A stretch of 64,000 bases of DNA from Luscinia megarhynchos (lineage: Eukaryota > Chordata > Aves > Passeriformes > Turdidae), in assembly GCA_034336665.1 (NCBI GenBank), contig CM067585.1, forward strand, positions 2,475,731 to 2,539,730, written 5' to 3'. Both the position numbers and the translations under genes were made by a program. Below are positions 1-11,930 of this stretch, one piece after another (positions within the stretch are counted from its first letter, which is position 1; every line of letters starts with the position of its first letter). The notes under the pieces are model-generated. The model was not told the origin of the DNA, made no database searches, and saw only the letters and a list, made by a program, of their open reading frames with translations.

Positions 1-93
1 CATAGGGAATCATGGATCTGTCCATGGGCTAGACACAAACCTTCAACTGCAGGGACTGATGGCATCACCCAGGGATTTCTTCCCAGAGCTGTG

Positions 94-820
94 TGTCCTT
101 GTTTTGGTTTGGAGGACAGCTGTCTGCCAATAAAGGCAGAAGTTTTTTCTTTGAAATGGAGAATGTAAACCTTCTTCCTCTAAATTATTATAATTTTGAA
201 ATTAAGGGGCTCTCAGACAAAGATATGGGAATTAGGAATTAGGAACAGTTCTTTACTAGGAAAATTAAAATAGAAATGCAGTATTACAAAGAACAATCCC
301 AAACACTGCCAGGGTCAGAATCCAAGCTGACACCCCCGTCAGTCAGTCAGGGTGTTGGCACAGTCCCATTCAATGGTGGCTGCATCCTCCTGCAGGGGCA
401 GATGTGGTTCAGCTGGAGCAGTGCTCCTGTAGAAGGTGCAGTTTTCCTCTGAAGCTCCAGGGATGATGTGGAAAGGTTTGGCTTTTTTTGGAATTCAGTG
501 GAAAGAAGGTTGTCTTGGTGTTCAAAATCTCAGTTTTTATTTGGGTAGGAAATGTTTGGCTCCTCCCCTGGGTTGAGCATCTCCCAGTGGGATGATGTAA
601 TTTTATCAGCCATGCCCTGGGACTCAATGGCCATGAACAGGAGATATCTCCTGGAGGGAGGATGGGCTGTGGAAAGATAAAGATGATTGCCCAGCTGGTT
701 TAAAGATGGCCCATTAGCAGATAATATGTGCCAGGAGATCAGGGTCACTGCCCCACCCGGCTGCAGCAGATGGGACAGAATTCACATTTCTGGCCACATC
801 CTGTACTGCAACCCAAACCA
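94..820 (-). mobile_element. Solo LTR, family A, copy 1
   Basis: About 715-bp endogenous-retrovirus LTR lying antisense. It aligns along its whole length with the copies at 3515, 11931, 25516 and 49409. The antisense start is tgtcct and the end is ttgcaaccca. The family's usual final aagaca is altered here (aacca), so the right edge is uncertain by a few bases. It holds the family palindrome CAGGAGATATCTCCTG at 638-653. No retroviral coding sequence adjoins it, so this is a solo LTR. I see no clear target duplication. Confidence 0.85.
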
Positions 821-2016
821 GCCTTACAGTGCCTTCCCCACCCAGCAAGGTGACAGATTCAAGAGCCAGCAATGCAGAAGCAGAGGATTTCCATCCCAGG
901 TGGAATTTCTCCACACCCCATCTCCAGCCCTCCCTGGGCTTGGGTTCTGCAGCTCCTCTGGCCCAAAGAGGCTCTTCCACAGGGGGCACAGACAGGCTCC
1001 AGCCCCTCAGCAGAGCCCAAGCCCCTCCTGGGAGTGCTGTAAGGGTGTGCAGGCTGAAAACCCCTCGAGGAGGGGCACAGCAGGGACAGACCCTGCTCCA
1101 GGGAACAGAAGATGCCCCCACTTGGGGACACCCCTGGTCAGGGTGGGCAGAGGCTTTGAGGGTTCACCCCAGTTTCTCTGAGCATTTCAGAGCCCCTTTC
1201 GGCTGCACTCCTGAGGTGGATTCCTTTGTTTTGGGCTCTTTATGAAAAATCCTGCTTTTCCTTGTTTTAAGATCACATTCTATTCCCACTGGAAGAGCAG
1301 CTTAAACTGAGACATTTAAAAGACACAACTATCTCTCACCATGTTTGAATTATTTAACCAGGAAAATATCTGTACTTTGTCTTTTACTCATTTAAAGATA
1401 CAGGTAGCTTAACTGGTAATTGAAAATTGAGAGTGTTACTTCCTCAGGACGCATTATATATTTGAAATACTCCTTTTGCTATTTTTTTTACTCCCTTCAC
1501 TTTCTCTTTTTTTTTTTTTTTTCCATTCAATACACCCCAGAGACATATTTTTCTAGTGAGAAAAAACAGGACAGTTTTGGAAAAAATAAAAAAACTATGT
1601 GAGAGACAAGACAAGATGATCAAATTGCCAGTTTTTGTCTAGGTTTGAAACACAGAATCTTCGTCCGAAGTTCCCCACACTCTGCACATCTCCAGGAAAG
1701 AGGCTTTTTCTGAAAAGGCTTTTCTGATGAAATCACATTTTGCATGGAAAAAATGGGTCTTTGGAAAGACATCTTGACAGCCTGCTCCTGGTTCTGCCTG
1801 CTGGCTATAGGTGGGCTTTTTTCTGATTTTATACAAATGTTGTCAGGGCTGAAGTGTGGGAAGGGGGCTGCTCCTGTGCCCCCTCAGCTGGCATCCTGGT
1901 TGGCACCCAGTTTTCTGGGTCAGAACCAGACAGGGCTACCTGGTACCTGCAGGATCCGAGCCCCCCACACCCCTGCAGGGCAGTCTGACCTTCCTCCAGG
2001 TGAGGCTGCTCAGGTG
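821..2016. other. Single-copy DNA without recognised gene
   Basis: The first part (about 840-1200) is GC-rich and gives overlapping open frames on both strands, as expected for stop-poor sequence and not for a gene. From 1240 to 1750 it is AT-rich, with a 16-T run at 1507-1522. I recognise no exon, RNA gene or repeat family. Confidence 0.55.
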
Positions 2017-2304
2017 TGTCAGGAAAATTAATCCCCAAACACCAGAGGTTTATGTCCAAAAAGGAGATAGAGGAGTCCTTTTACTTTATTCCAACAAAGG
2101 GAGATACCATGGGCCATTTTCCTGGGATCTCTCAAATTTTTTGAGGATGTAGCCTCCTTTTTATCCCAATTTCTCTCTCTCCTTCCCCTTGGGATGAGGT
2201 ACTTGAGAGGTACAGACCTCCCAGAACACCTAATACCTGAGATTCCCCTCTAATGTACAACCCTCCCTTGTTTAAGCTGATCTTCAGAGGTTGGACTGCA
2301 ATGC
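2017..2304 (-). mobile_element. Probable LTR (family G), antisense
   Basis: Starts tgtcaggaaaatta. Near 2081 it carries ctttatt, the reverse complement of an AATAAA polyadenylation signal. The body (the stretch rich in ctcccttg and gagaggtacagacctccc) resembles LTRs common in songbird genomes, which is a memory-based family impression. Only one copy lies in this window, so the ends are not fixed by alignment, and no target duplication is evident. Confidence 0.45.
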
Positions 2305-3514
2305 ATGGAAGGAGGTGTCCTGCATCTGCTGCTGTGGGCTCTGGCACTTGGTGGCCACTGTCACCTGCAGGAGCCAGGCCGTGCGTGTGGCTCTTGCTGT
2401 GAGGAGCTCAGGTGCTGTCACAGCCCTCAGGGAAGGCATGGGGACAGCAGGACTCCATTTCCTGCACAGCCTGGGGCTTGTTGGCCAGGAGCATGGCTGT
2501 AAGAGCACAGTTTGCTGCTGTCCTCAGCTCAGGAGATCCATAGGTAAAAATGCAGGGCTGAGTCCCCTAGGTGGGACCAGGACACACTCACCTGCTGAGC
2601 ACACACACTTCCCTGGGGGGAACAGGGGTGAGCAGCTCCTTTGGAAAGGCTATTTTTGTTTTCATCACACAGTGAGGCTTTCCCAGTGTTTTAAACAGGG
2701 CAGGCGTGGTGTAGTGTGAACCACTTCTGCCCTTAGTCCCACAAACCTCCCTCCATCCCAGCCTTGGTCTCACAGTCCTGCCCCGCCATTGAATCTGTGC
2801 TCTGGGGGGAAAGGTGGGCAGCACTGAGGTTTGTAAGCAATATAAACCAGGAGCCTGGAGCTCCTGAGCCATCTGTGCCACCCTGCCTGCAGGTCAGGCA
2901 GAGCCCAGCCCTCCTGTCAGCCCCTCTGCTGCTGGCAGCACTCCCAGATCCCTCCATTCGTGACCATGCCCTTCACTTCTCCCTCTCAACCTTCATTTGA
3001 TGGGTTTGGGAGTCCAATCTGAGCACTGCTTCCAGATAAAACATCTGCTCCAGATAAAAGCATCAGCTGGAGGCATCAGTGGGATTTGTAAGTACATGAG
3101 GAGCAGAAGGTGCCCTTAGAGAGGACCCAACCTCCACAGGCAGAAACCAACAGGACCATCAGTGGGGACGGTGTGGGCAAGGCTGGGGGACCCTGGTGGA
3201 GGCAGAGGGGACACAGAGCCCCTTCCCTCTGTCCAGCTGTGCCCAGCAGGCTCTGGGAGGGCTCGGTGAGGAGCAGGATGCTGGAGCAGTGTGGGGGGAG
3301 AGCAGCCACAGGGCAAGGAGAGGGAGGAGGTGGAGGGGTGAGGCAGAGTGGGAGCTGGGATGTGTCAGGTTAGTGGTGGGTGTGGAGCTGTGGGAGCAGG
3401 GGAAGGCTTCTGCTGACTTCCCAAGGAACTGCCCCCTCACTGGCACTGTGGATTGTCCAGCCCTGGTGACTCCAATGGGAAGGAAGAGTTCCAGCCCTGG
3501 GTACCCTTTAAAAG
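2305..3514. other. GC-rich single-copy DNA, no recognised gene
   Basis: Many short frames overlap on both strands (for example 2291-2719 plus and 3159-3590 minus) with no domain, signal peptide or convincing splice pattern. Purine-rich ggagg/gagg runs fill 3280-3360. Nothing supports a gene. Confidence 0.5.
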
Positions 3515-4228
3515 TGTCCTGGTTTAGAGAACTGCCAATAAAGGCAGAAGCTTCTCTTTGAAATGGAGAACATAAACCCCCTCCCTCCAAATTATTATTA
3601 TAATTTTAAAATTAAGGGGCTCTCAGGCAAAGATATGGGAATTAGGAATAACAGTTCTTTACTAGGAAAATTAAAATAGAAATGCAGTATTACAAAGAAC
3701 AATCCCCAAACACTGCCAGAGTCAGAATCCAAGCTGACACCCGTCAGTCAGTCAGGGTGTTGGCAGCAGTCCCATTCAATGGTGGCTGCATCCTCCTGCA
3801 GTGGCAGATGTGGTTCAGCTGGAGCAGTGCTCCTGTAGAAGGTGCAGTTTTCCTCTGAAGGTCCAGGGATGATGTGGGAAGGTCTGGCTTTCCTCTGGAA
3901 TCCAGTGGAAAGAAGGTGCCTTGGTGTCCAAAATCTCAGTTTTTATCTGGGTAGGAAATGTTTGGCTCCTCCCCCTGGCTGGAGCATCTCCCAGTGGGAT
4001 GATGTAATTTTATCAGCCAAGCACTGGGGCTCAATGGCCATGAACAGGAGATATCTCCTGGAGGGAGGATGGGCTGTGGAAAGATAAAGATGATTGCCCA
4101 GCTGGTTTGAAGATGGCCCATTAGCAGAGAATATGTGCCAGGAGATCAGGGTCACTGCCCCACCCGGCTGCAACAGATGGTGACAGAATTCACATTTCTG
4201 GCCACATCTTGTATTGCAACCCAAGACA
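3515..4228 (-). mobile_element. Solo LTR, family A, copy 2
   Basis: Full-length antisense copy running from tgtcctggttt to cccaagaca, 714 bp. In sense orientation it therefore runs TGTCTTGGG...AAACCAGGACA, the TG...CA ends expected of an LTR. The flanks aaaag (3510-3514) and agaag (4229-4233) could be a 5-bp target duplication with one substitution. The palindrome CAGGAGATATCTCCTG is at 4045-4060. Confidence 0.9.
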
Positions 4229-4607
4229 AGAAGGAAGCTCTGCTTGTCCCTGCCTCAGAAGCCCATCCTATAAACAGTGCCTGCACTGACCCCTCCCCAG
4301 CACAGCATTCCCTGTGAGCTCCAGGGCTGGGAGAAGCACCAGGGTGACCGGCCAGCTCAAGGTGTCCAGCCAGAGCTGCTTCTTTTCAGCCCTGCCCAGA
4401 GGCAGCTGCAGCCCAGCCCATCCCTCAGAGCTGCCTGGGGACAGCAAAGGAGACAATGACACTGCTGGATGGAAGTTCCCTCCTTATTGGAAGAAGGTGA
4501 GATCTGGGTTTGTCACTGAGCTGTGGGAATGTTCCAGTTCCCTGGCATCTGCTGGCTCACCATGGGGAGCAGTGACATCAGGCAGAGCAGTGGGACAGGG
4601 GTAGCTC
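4229..4607. other. Single-copy DNA between two LTRs
   Basis: Moderately GC-rich with short overlapping frames only. No recognisable feature. Confidence 0.5.
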
Positions 4608-4626
4608 TTTTTTTTTTTTTTTTTTT
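4608..4626. repeat. Poly(T) run, 19 bases
   Basis: Uninterrupted T19, 22 bases before the C2 LTR. It could be a retroposed poly(A) tail in antisense or simple slippage. No retrocopy is recognised to its left. Confidence 0.8.
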
Positions 4627-4648
4627 ATGTCTTTCAAATGAATCCTGA

Positions 4649-5020
4649 TGTCACTGTGGGGCTAGGAATGGCAAAAGAACACAGCAACACGACTCCTCTT
4701 CCAAGCAGCAAGAAGGAGCGATTTATTGCAAAGCCATGGCATTTATATAAGGGAGATCACGAAAAACAAAGTAGAAAAGACTCATTGGTCCAAGAAGGCA
4801 ACACCTCTTTGAAAACATGAAAACATATTCTGCAAAATATCACAAGACACGCGGCTCGGTGGTCAACACCAGGTGTCCATCTGTGTTTTCTTTCTACCTT
4901 CCCTTGTTTTGTCTCTGAGAAAGATTCCCAGCCTGGGAAAGATCCAGGCTGGAGCTGAGAAAAGTCAACAGCCTGGGAAAAGCCCAGATTAGGTTCCCCA
5001 CGAGCCTTCAGCAGTGTCCA
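4649..5020 (-). mobile_element. Solo LTR, family C2, copy 1
   Basis: Antisense LTR of about 372 bp, aligned with the plus-strand copy at 54415-54782. Read on the minus strand it has ordered promoter and processing signals: CCAAT (4784-4788), a TATA-like ttatata (4743-4749) and AATAAA (4732-4737). The central part, around aagaaggcaacacctctttgaaaaca, is shared with family C1. The ends are TG...CA. I could not settle a target duplication. Confidence 0.8.
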
Positions 5021-6341
5021 TATCCTATCCCTCTGCTTCTTTCCCAGCACATGCAAAGCCACTTCAGGGAGTCAAAAGCAAAATCCAGATTCCCTCTCCT
5101 GGGACACAGCGTCTATAAAATCTTGGAAACTGGAAGAAAACAGCAGGTAAAAGAGCAAGGAAATGCCACTGAAGGTGAGTGACTGTGAATAATCCCCATG
5201 CTCACATTTTCTTCTGGGTTATTATCCTTTTTAAAAATTAAAGATGGTAATAGGTTACTGTAGTGGAAAGTGAGATAATGGGGAGATTTTAGGAAGATAA
5301 AGTTATAATGGTATCCGGGGAGGGAGGGCAATAGGGACTGAAAATTGAAACAGATTCATTATGAACTTACCCTCACTTATAAATATTCCCCCAGGTTAGG
5401 ACTTATGGTGTTAATAATTAACCAGACTCTTATGAATTCTAAAATAGCTACAGCATGCACAAAGCTCCTCACTTCAGCACTCACCGTGTGCACAAGCCTT
5501 GCCTGCCACTCATCCAAGTTACTGTACATCTGCTTCCCACAAAATTCTTCATTAATCATTTACACACGAGGGAAAAACAAAGTCTTGCAGGAATGATGCC
5601 TCAGGAGCGATTTCTGCTCACCTGAGCTGGTGAGTGAGACCAGCTCTGAACCTTTCCAGCCCTCACAGGCCACAGTGCCAGGTGCTGTCTGAAGGAAATG
5701 AATTCACATTAATCACATCTATCAGCTGGGAGGAGATATCTGTCTGCTGAATGTGCCCATTCCTTGTTCTGCATGGATTTCAGCCTGCTCTGGTTCTATG
5801 GGATCTTTCTCTGAAGCACTAGAAAATGGGTCTGTGCACTGTGGTCCTTCTTACCAGTGTTTCTTTCCTTCCACTTCATGGTTCTCATCGTTCCTGTCCT
5901 GCTGGGAAGGGACCTTTAGAAGCCTCCAGTCCACCTCCCACTCAGAGCAGGACCATTTCCAGCACTGATCATTCACCCTGGCTGTGTTTCTGTCCACTGA
6001 AGATACTTGTCCAATATTCTCTGATCTAAAAAGTCTAAGGAGTCAGTGGGAAGAGGGCCTGGAGGGATAAGAAAATTCCACTGCCTGTTGCAGTGCAATG
6101 GCTCTTTGGGATGTGCCTGCCATAAAAGCAAAGCAGCTATTGTCCAGGAGGTGAAGTGCCCTGTGCATAGAGAGGTGACAGTCACCCTTCAGAAAAGCCT
6201 GCTGGGGCCTGCAGAGGAGCCTCTGATGACAGCGAGCCCGTGGCTGAAGAAAGGGCTGATGGAGTGAAACAAAGGGACAGTGAATGCTCCTCAGAGGGTT
6301 AATCATTAATCACACTGTGGCACAGATCAAGCTGCAGGAGG
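5021..6341. other. Single-copy DNA, no recognised gene
   Basis: Mixed composition; an AT-rich part lies at 5210-5560. Open frames are all under 110 codons and overlap on both strands. No exon or RNA gene recognised. Confidence 0.5.
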
Positions 6342-6660
6342 TGAATCACAGAATGACAGAATTGTAGAAACATGGAATCACGGAATCACAGAATCACAGA
6401 ATGATTTGGGTTGGAAGGGACCTAAAAGCTCATTCCATTCCATCCCCTGCCATGGGCAGGGACCCCTTCCACTGTTCCAGGCTGCTCCCAGTCCCATCCA
6501 GCCTGGCCTTGGACACTTCCATGGATCCAGGGGCAGCCACAGCTGCTCTGGACAGCCTGTGCCAGGGCCCCACCACCCCCACAGGGATAATTCCTTCTGT
6601 ATGTGTCACCTAAATTTCCCCCCTTTCAGTTTGAAGCCCTTCCCCCTTGTCTGCCAGGGT
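6342..6660 (-). mobile_element. CR1 LINE 3' fragment
   Basis: Starts with the CR1 terminal tail in antisense (tandem gaatcacaga units at 6342-6400). It continues with the recognisable CR1 3' region: gggttggaagggacc, the ccatgggcaggga stretch, ggccttggacacttcca and cagcctgtgccag, ending near cccttgtctgcc. This is a 5'-truncated copy with no intact reverse-transcriptase frame. Confidence 0.9.
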
Positions 6661-9433
6661 CGTGCACTGAGGGGCTGTGGCTATCCCTGTCCCACAGGTC
6701 TCAGCTCCATCTCCTGAGCACACAGCAAGGACCACGCCCAGCATCAGCACAGCATCACAGCAGCTCCAGTGTCCCATCAGCAGGAAAGGCAGGACCCCTC
6801 TTCCCAAGGAACTTCTGTGCTCTGTGCCCTGGACAGGCACCAGTGGACAAAGGGAATCTGGCCAAAGCATCCTAATGAGCAGGACGTGCCTCTGAATTTC
6901 TTAGCTCAGGGAAGAGTGAACCTGCCCCTGCAGCCGGGAGCAGAAGGTGTCAGTGCTGAGTCAATTTTTTACAAACTCTGTGCCATGAGGAAGGGAAGTG
7001 ATGAGGGCACAGCATGAGGGAGTTACTTGTAGGAGTTGGACTTCAGTGACCCTTCCAGCTCAGGATATTCTATTCCATTTGCAGCTGCAAGAGTGTGCCT
7101 GGAGAGGGGACTGTGGGGAACTGGGAGTGAAGCTCTGGGAACTCAACCTCAGTGCTCCCCAGGTGACACAAGGCTGATGGGAGCTGGTGCAGAGGCAGCA
7201 GCACACACTCCAGGAGAGCCTTCACCTCCCAGAGCATTCCAGGAACTTCTTTTAACCATGGGTACCCAGCCCTGGCAGGGAGTTTTGGAATCAGCGTGGA
7301 ACTCATGCTGGAGTGACTCAGTCTCTCTGCAGCACAGAGCCAGCCCTTTGCTGCCCTTTGGGTGACAGATTGAAAGGGAAAATGTGTTTGGGGCTACCTG
7401 TTCTGCATCCCAGCAGGGTTGTGCACTGGTTGCCTCAGGCTAGCAGTCTCCATGAAATTTTGGAAATGATCCAAGAGAGGAACCCCTTCCACAGCCACAG
7501 GAGGTGCTGACCCCTGGGCTGGCAAGGACAGGACCCACAGAGCAGCCCCAGCAGCACAGCACGGGCTCTGCACGGCACCACCAAGCCCCTGGTAATGAGG
7601 ACAGCAAATTAAAGTTCTTTAAATAATCAGGACCTCTTCAGGAAAGGGAGTCCAGTCCTCAGACGGCCTGATCTTCACTTAATCCCTGCAAACAGACACC
7701 TCTGATTAGGGGGATTGGTTTCTTCTGCAGGGGAGCGGATTTAGGGCTTTGCCTGGCAAGAACGAAATAACATCTGGTGCTGAGTTTCCTAAACCCAGGG
7801 AGCCCCTGACTCCTGTCCCCAAAGTAATGCTCATCCTCAATCCTCCTCAGCCCAGCACCAGCATCTGACCTGGGCAGGAGCACCGCAGGGGCCAGCACAG
7901 CCCTGGCACACGCCAGAGATGTGGGGGGTCAGAGAGGAGCCCCGAGCCCCCACAGGCTGGCGGGGCACTGGTGGCAGGAGCTGCCCTGGAGGGCTCGGGG
8001 ACAGCTCTGTGTCAGGGCTGGGTGGGCAGCAGCCCTGCTCCTCACCCCTGCCCCACTGACACAAATTGGAGGAGCCACATCAGTGACACAGGGTCTCAGT
8101 TAATGAGCAGGGACACTAATGAATCTGTGTGTTATCTCCGTGTATCCTCTGCCTCCGGGACAGCCCCAGGGCGCCCCAGGCAAACAAACAAAGGGAACAC
8201 GGAGCAAACATAACGTGTCTATTAGGGCTTGCCAGCACCTGGGCTGTGCACCCCTTCCCCTGGAGCTAACTTCATGGGCAATGCTCATCCAGAGCAGCAA
8301 TTTATACAGACTCGCAGCAAATATTTTTGCTGATGATTTTCTTCAAGATTTGCCAGGGCTTTTATCAAAACCAAAAGTGAGATTTATTTTTTCCTTCTCT
8401 CTCTCTTTTTTTCCCCCTAATGCTAATTTGCATAATGAGATTCTGAAATTTCGCCCCTCCCCCAAGATATACACTGTTTTCTGTGTTGATGAAGATCAGA
8501 TTTGGCTGGAAATAATTTTGATGGAAAATGCTCAGCTGTCTCTGCAGCAGGATAAAGCCCTGACAGAGCCCTGCCATGGAGAAGTGCTGGCATGACCAAA
8601 TGACTTTGCTTTAAGAGGCAACAAGAGAACAGCCCCTGGCAAGAGGGAAGAGCCCTTTCAATCCCAGCTGCATTCTTGGAGAAGCCTTGGAGATTTAGGA
8701 GACCCACTGAAGTGTTTCAAAGCACCAGCCTGCCCTAGTGAGGAACACTGGAAGTTTTCTGGCAGTTTTCTGGCAGTTTTCTTTCCATGCTGTCCCAGCT
8801 GGGTGGCTCTGAACACACCTTCAGAGAAATGCAGGACAGGGGGAGGATGCTGATGAGATACAGGGTTTGGCACCTGGACAAGGATGTGGTCAAGGAGAAG
8901 GAAGGGCTACCAGCTCTATATTTTCCTAACCCAAATATTTTTTTTCCTACTCCCAAGAGATTTTTTGGGTAGCAGCAGCCCCAAAGGTGGAATTACAGCA
9001 CTGGCAGGGAGTGTGGGTGGAATGCTGGATCAGGTGAGATGGCTCTGCAGGAGATGAGGTGTGTGCTGGAGCTCCATGCAGGAAGGGAACCTGTGCAGGT
9101 GCCAGGGAGGTCTCATCACCCTGCACTCTTCCCTTCCAGAGGGAATTGTGTCTGCTGGGAGTGAGAGAGCCTCAAACAGAGCAGCACATCTCCAGGAACC
9201 CAGGGTGGAAGGGGAGTGCAGCAAGAACAAGGCAGTTTTGTGAGGAACAAACTGGAGCCCTGAGATGACAGTGCCAACAGGCAGAACATCTCAGACATCA
9301 GTGTCACCTCAGGCCTGCAGCTGAGCAGTGCATCAAACAGCTCTGGAAATATGCTCAGGCACTGGGACCAAGCACTCTGCCTCATGAAATGCCCTGGTTT
9401 CTGCAGCAGGATGGATCCATCCAAAGTCCCATC
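6661..9433. other. Single-copy DNA; possible conserved regulatory stretch at 8280-8600
   Basis: No recognised gene. 6661-8250 is GC-rich with overlapping frames on both strands. At 8280-8600 the composition changes to AT-rich and includes aatttgcataatgag near 8424-8438, which contains a POU/octamer-type ATTTGCAT. A small tandem repeat of ggcagttttct lies at 8755-8785. The regulatory reading is inference only. Confidence 0.4.
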
Positions 9434-9776
9434 CAACTCCCTGAAAGGTGGCTGTGCTCAGGTGGGGTTGGTCTCTCTCCAAGCAGCACTGACAGAACCA
9501 GAGGATACAGTCTCAAGCTGTGTCAAGGGAAAATTAGGTTGGATATTAGGAAAAAGTTTTTCATGTTAAGAGTGATAAAGTACTGGAATGGTCTGCCTGG
9601 GGAGGTGGTGGAGTCACCATCCCTGGATGTGTTTAAAAGAACACTGAATGGGCACTCGGTGCCATGGTCTAGTTGAGGTGTTAGGGCTGGGTTGGACTCA
9701 ATGATCTTGAAGGTCCCTTCCAACCCAGTGATTCTGTGAATTCTGTGAATTCTGTGCATTCTGTGACAATTCTGTG
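9434..9776 (+). mobile_element. CR1 LINE 3' fragment
   Basis: Contains the CR1 3' sequence in sense: aactccctgaaaggtgg, ggatattaggaaaaag, tctgcctggggaggtggtgg, ggtctagttgaggtgttagg and tcccttccaaccc. It ends in four attctgtg-type tail units at 9730-9776. It is closely similar to the copy at 33126-33530. The 5' end is truncated and no intact coding frame remains. Confidence 0.92.
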
Positions 9777-11925
9777 TCGGGGGTAGCAGGGTCCCCCAGC
9801 TGGACCTCACACACCTGGCAGGGCTGGCTCTGGAGTGATGCTCTGCCTCATCTCACTGCACCCAGCCACGGGCAGCAGCAGGGAGGAGGGAACTGTCTCT
9901 TTGTATATTTTGCACGGCAACTTTTTGGGGTGGAAAATAGCTCTAAGCACCAAAGAGAATTAAAGTGCATTTTAATGATATGTGTCTTACATCCGAATGA
10001 GCATCTCAGATTACAATATCATTTGCTCCATGTGAGGAAATCCAGCCAGTTAAAAATCTCCCAACATCTCCCTCTACATTAATACACATATTTACATTTT
10101 AAAGTTTAATTTCAACTGTTATGCTTTTTCAGAAGTAATTAAACCAGGTTTCAAATAAGGAAATAACCTCATGTACTCCCTGTACCAACCACACATGAAT
10201 ACCAAAGAAAGTGGTCAGAAACACATCTATTTGTGAAAAAAAATTCTAAATTAATTAGATGCAGGTTTTCTTCCCTGCAGCTTCATTCAACCTTTATATC
10301 AAAAAAGACATGAAATGCATCTGGGTTCATTTGTTTAAAAATTTCCTTTGAACACATCTCCATCTCCATTTAAATTAAAAAATGACTTAGCACAAAGAAT
10401 AACAAAAAGCCTTCTGTGCAGGAATACAATGAGTAATGAACTTCAAATCATATCTGCATGAAAAATTGTCAAGTTGGATATTGTTTTTCCATATGACCTA
10501 TTTTATTCTAATTATTATATTTTTCCTGGCTCTGATTTTATAAACAGTGGCACCTCTCCCCTTAGCTGGCTCTAAAAGAGGTTCATTTAATCTTTGACAT
10601 TTCCTTTTTCACAGGCTGCTTTGCAAGTGTCACACAATAGAGCTTTGTTGGTCTCAGTTTAATTAACACCATTTCTTTGCTTGAAGTAGCAGAGGCAGTG
10701 ACACTGCAAAAAGTTCCTTTTCTGCTTGAAAAATAATACAGTGTCAGTGAATAATTAAAACATACAAATCATCAGAATTAATTAACATTCTGGACACTTT
10801 TAAGTGCTTAAGTGTCTTTATTTCTGGACATTTCATTTGAAAGGGCTTTTGGAGACTGATAGAATTAGCAAGTGTCATTTTGGTGATGCTCTCGGGGGCC
10901 GTGCACAGGAGCTCTCCCATTTCCCAGCAGCCAGGTGAGGGGCTCGAGGTCACTGGATATGGAATCCTGGTCCCTGTTCTGAATATGCAAAGCCCCTGCT
11001 CCAGCACAGCTCCCCATGCCCGGGTGTTGCAGCACCTGGAAAAATGAGGAGCCAACAAGATTCCAGTGCAGTTAAGATCCTCTCTGATTTTCTGCTTTCT
11101 CCAGGAAAAACCAGAAGCTGTGCCTAATTTCCAAACAGTGCTGTACCAGCCATAGCTGAGAAGGCTCAAAGAGGATTCTCCCATCACTTCACCTCCCCTA
11201 CACGGACTGGAGACCCCCAACCCTGCTCCCAGTCCCTGATTCCTGAGCAGTTCACACGTGCCTGCCCAGTGACCCATCAAAACTCAGCACAGCCATTCCC
11301 ATACACCCATCAATATTTATTGGGGTAATTTCCACCCATCTGAATAATAGAAATTGCAGATGAAAAAGCCAGGGAGCAGCAGGAAGAAAATCAGGTGTTG
11401 CAGTTCTCAGTCGAGTGCCTGGAAGTGGCTGCTCTCCTCTTGAAAAGCAGCTTTGTGCCTTTCATCCAATTGCACCTACTTGCTCCAAACCAGTTCTCCT
11501 TCCCCTTTCATGAGTGCACTTTTTAAATGATAATGTGCTGGTGTCATGGCCTTGCTGAAGTATTAACACTTTTCATCTTCACTTCTGAGTCCCAGACAGG
11601 TTTGCTGGTTTTCTCTGAATGTTTCAAACACATTGGTGTCACTATAGATATGAATTTGCTCTTTTCTGGCTATAATATGATAATCCACCACCAATACATG
11701 TGAATTTTGGTTTCATAACCATCAGAGCTGAGCAGGGCAGGCAGCCCCTCTGTGCCCATCAGGCTGGGATGCTCCACAGCAGCCTGCCACCCTTGGGCAG
11801 CACACACACCATCCAGGGCAGAGACTTGATCTTTTTCTACATATCCACCCTCCACTCTGCTTTTCCTCTGCCGTCCCTGGCACCAGGAAATCCCTCCACC
11901 TTTTACACCAATAATTGACTTTTTT
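9777..11925. other. AT-rich single-copy DNA, no recognised gene
   Basis: 9900-10760 is a repeat-free, AT-rich block with several homeodomain-type taatta/attaat cores. From 10860 the GC content rises. A 178-codon minus-strand frame (10744-11280) has no recognisable domain and is probably chance. The block could hold noncoding regulatory elements, which cannot be judged without cross-species alignment. Confidence 0.4.
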
Positions 11926-11930
11926 ACGTT

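Noticed and set aside
10744..11280. 178-codon minus frame
   Set aside because: No recognisable domain, no splice support, and it crosses from AT-rich into GC-rich DNA. Length is compatible with chance in 64 kb.
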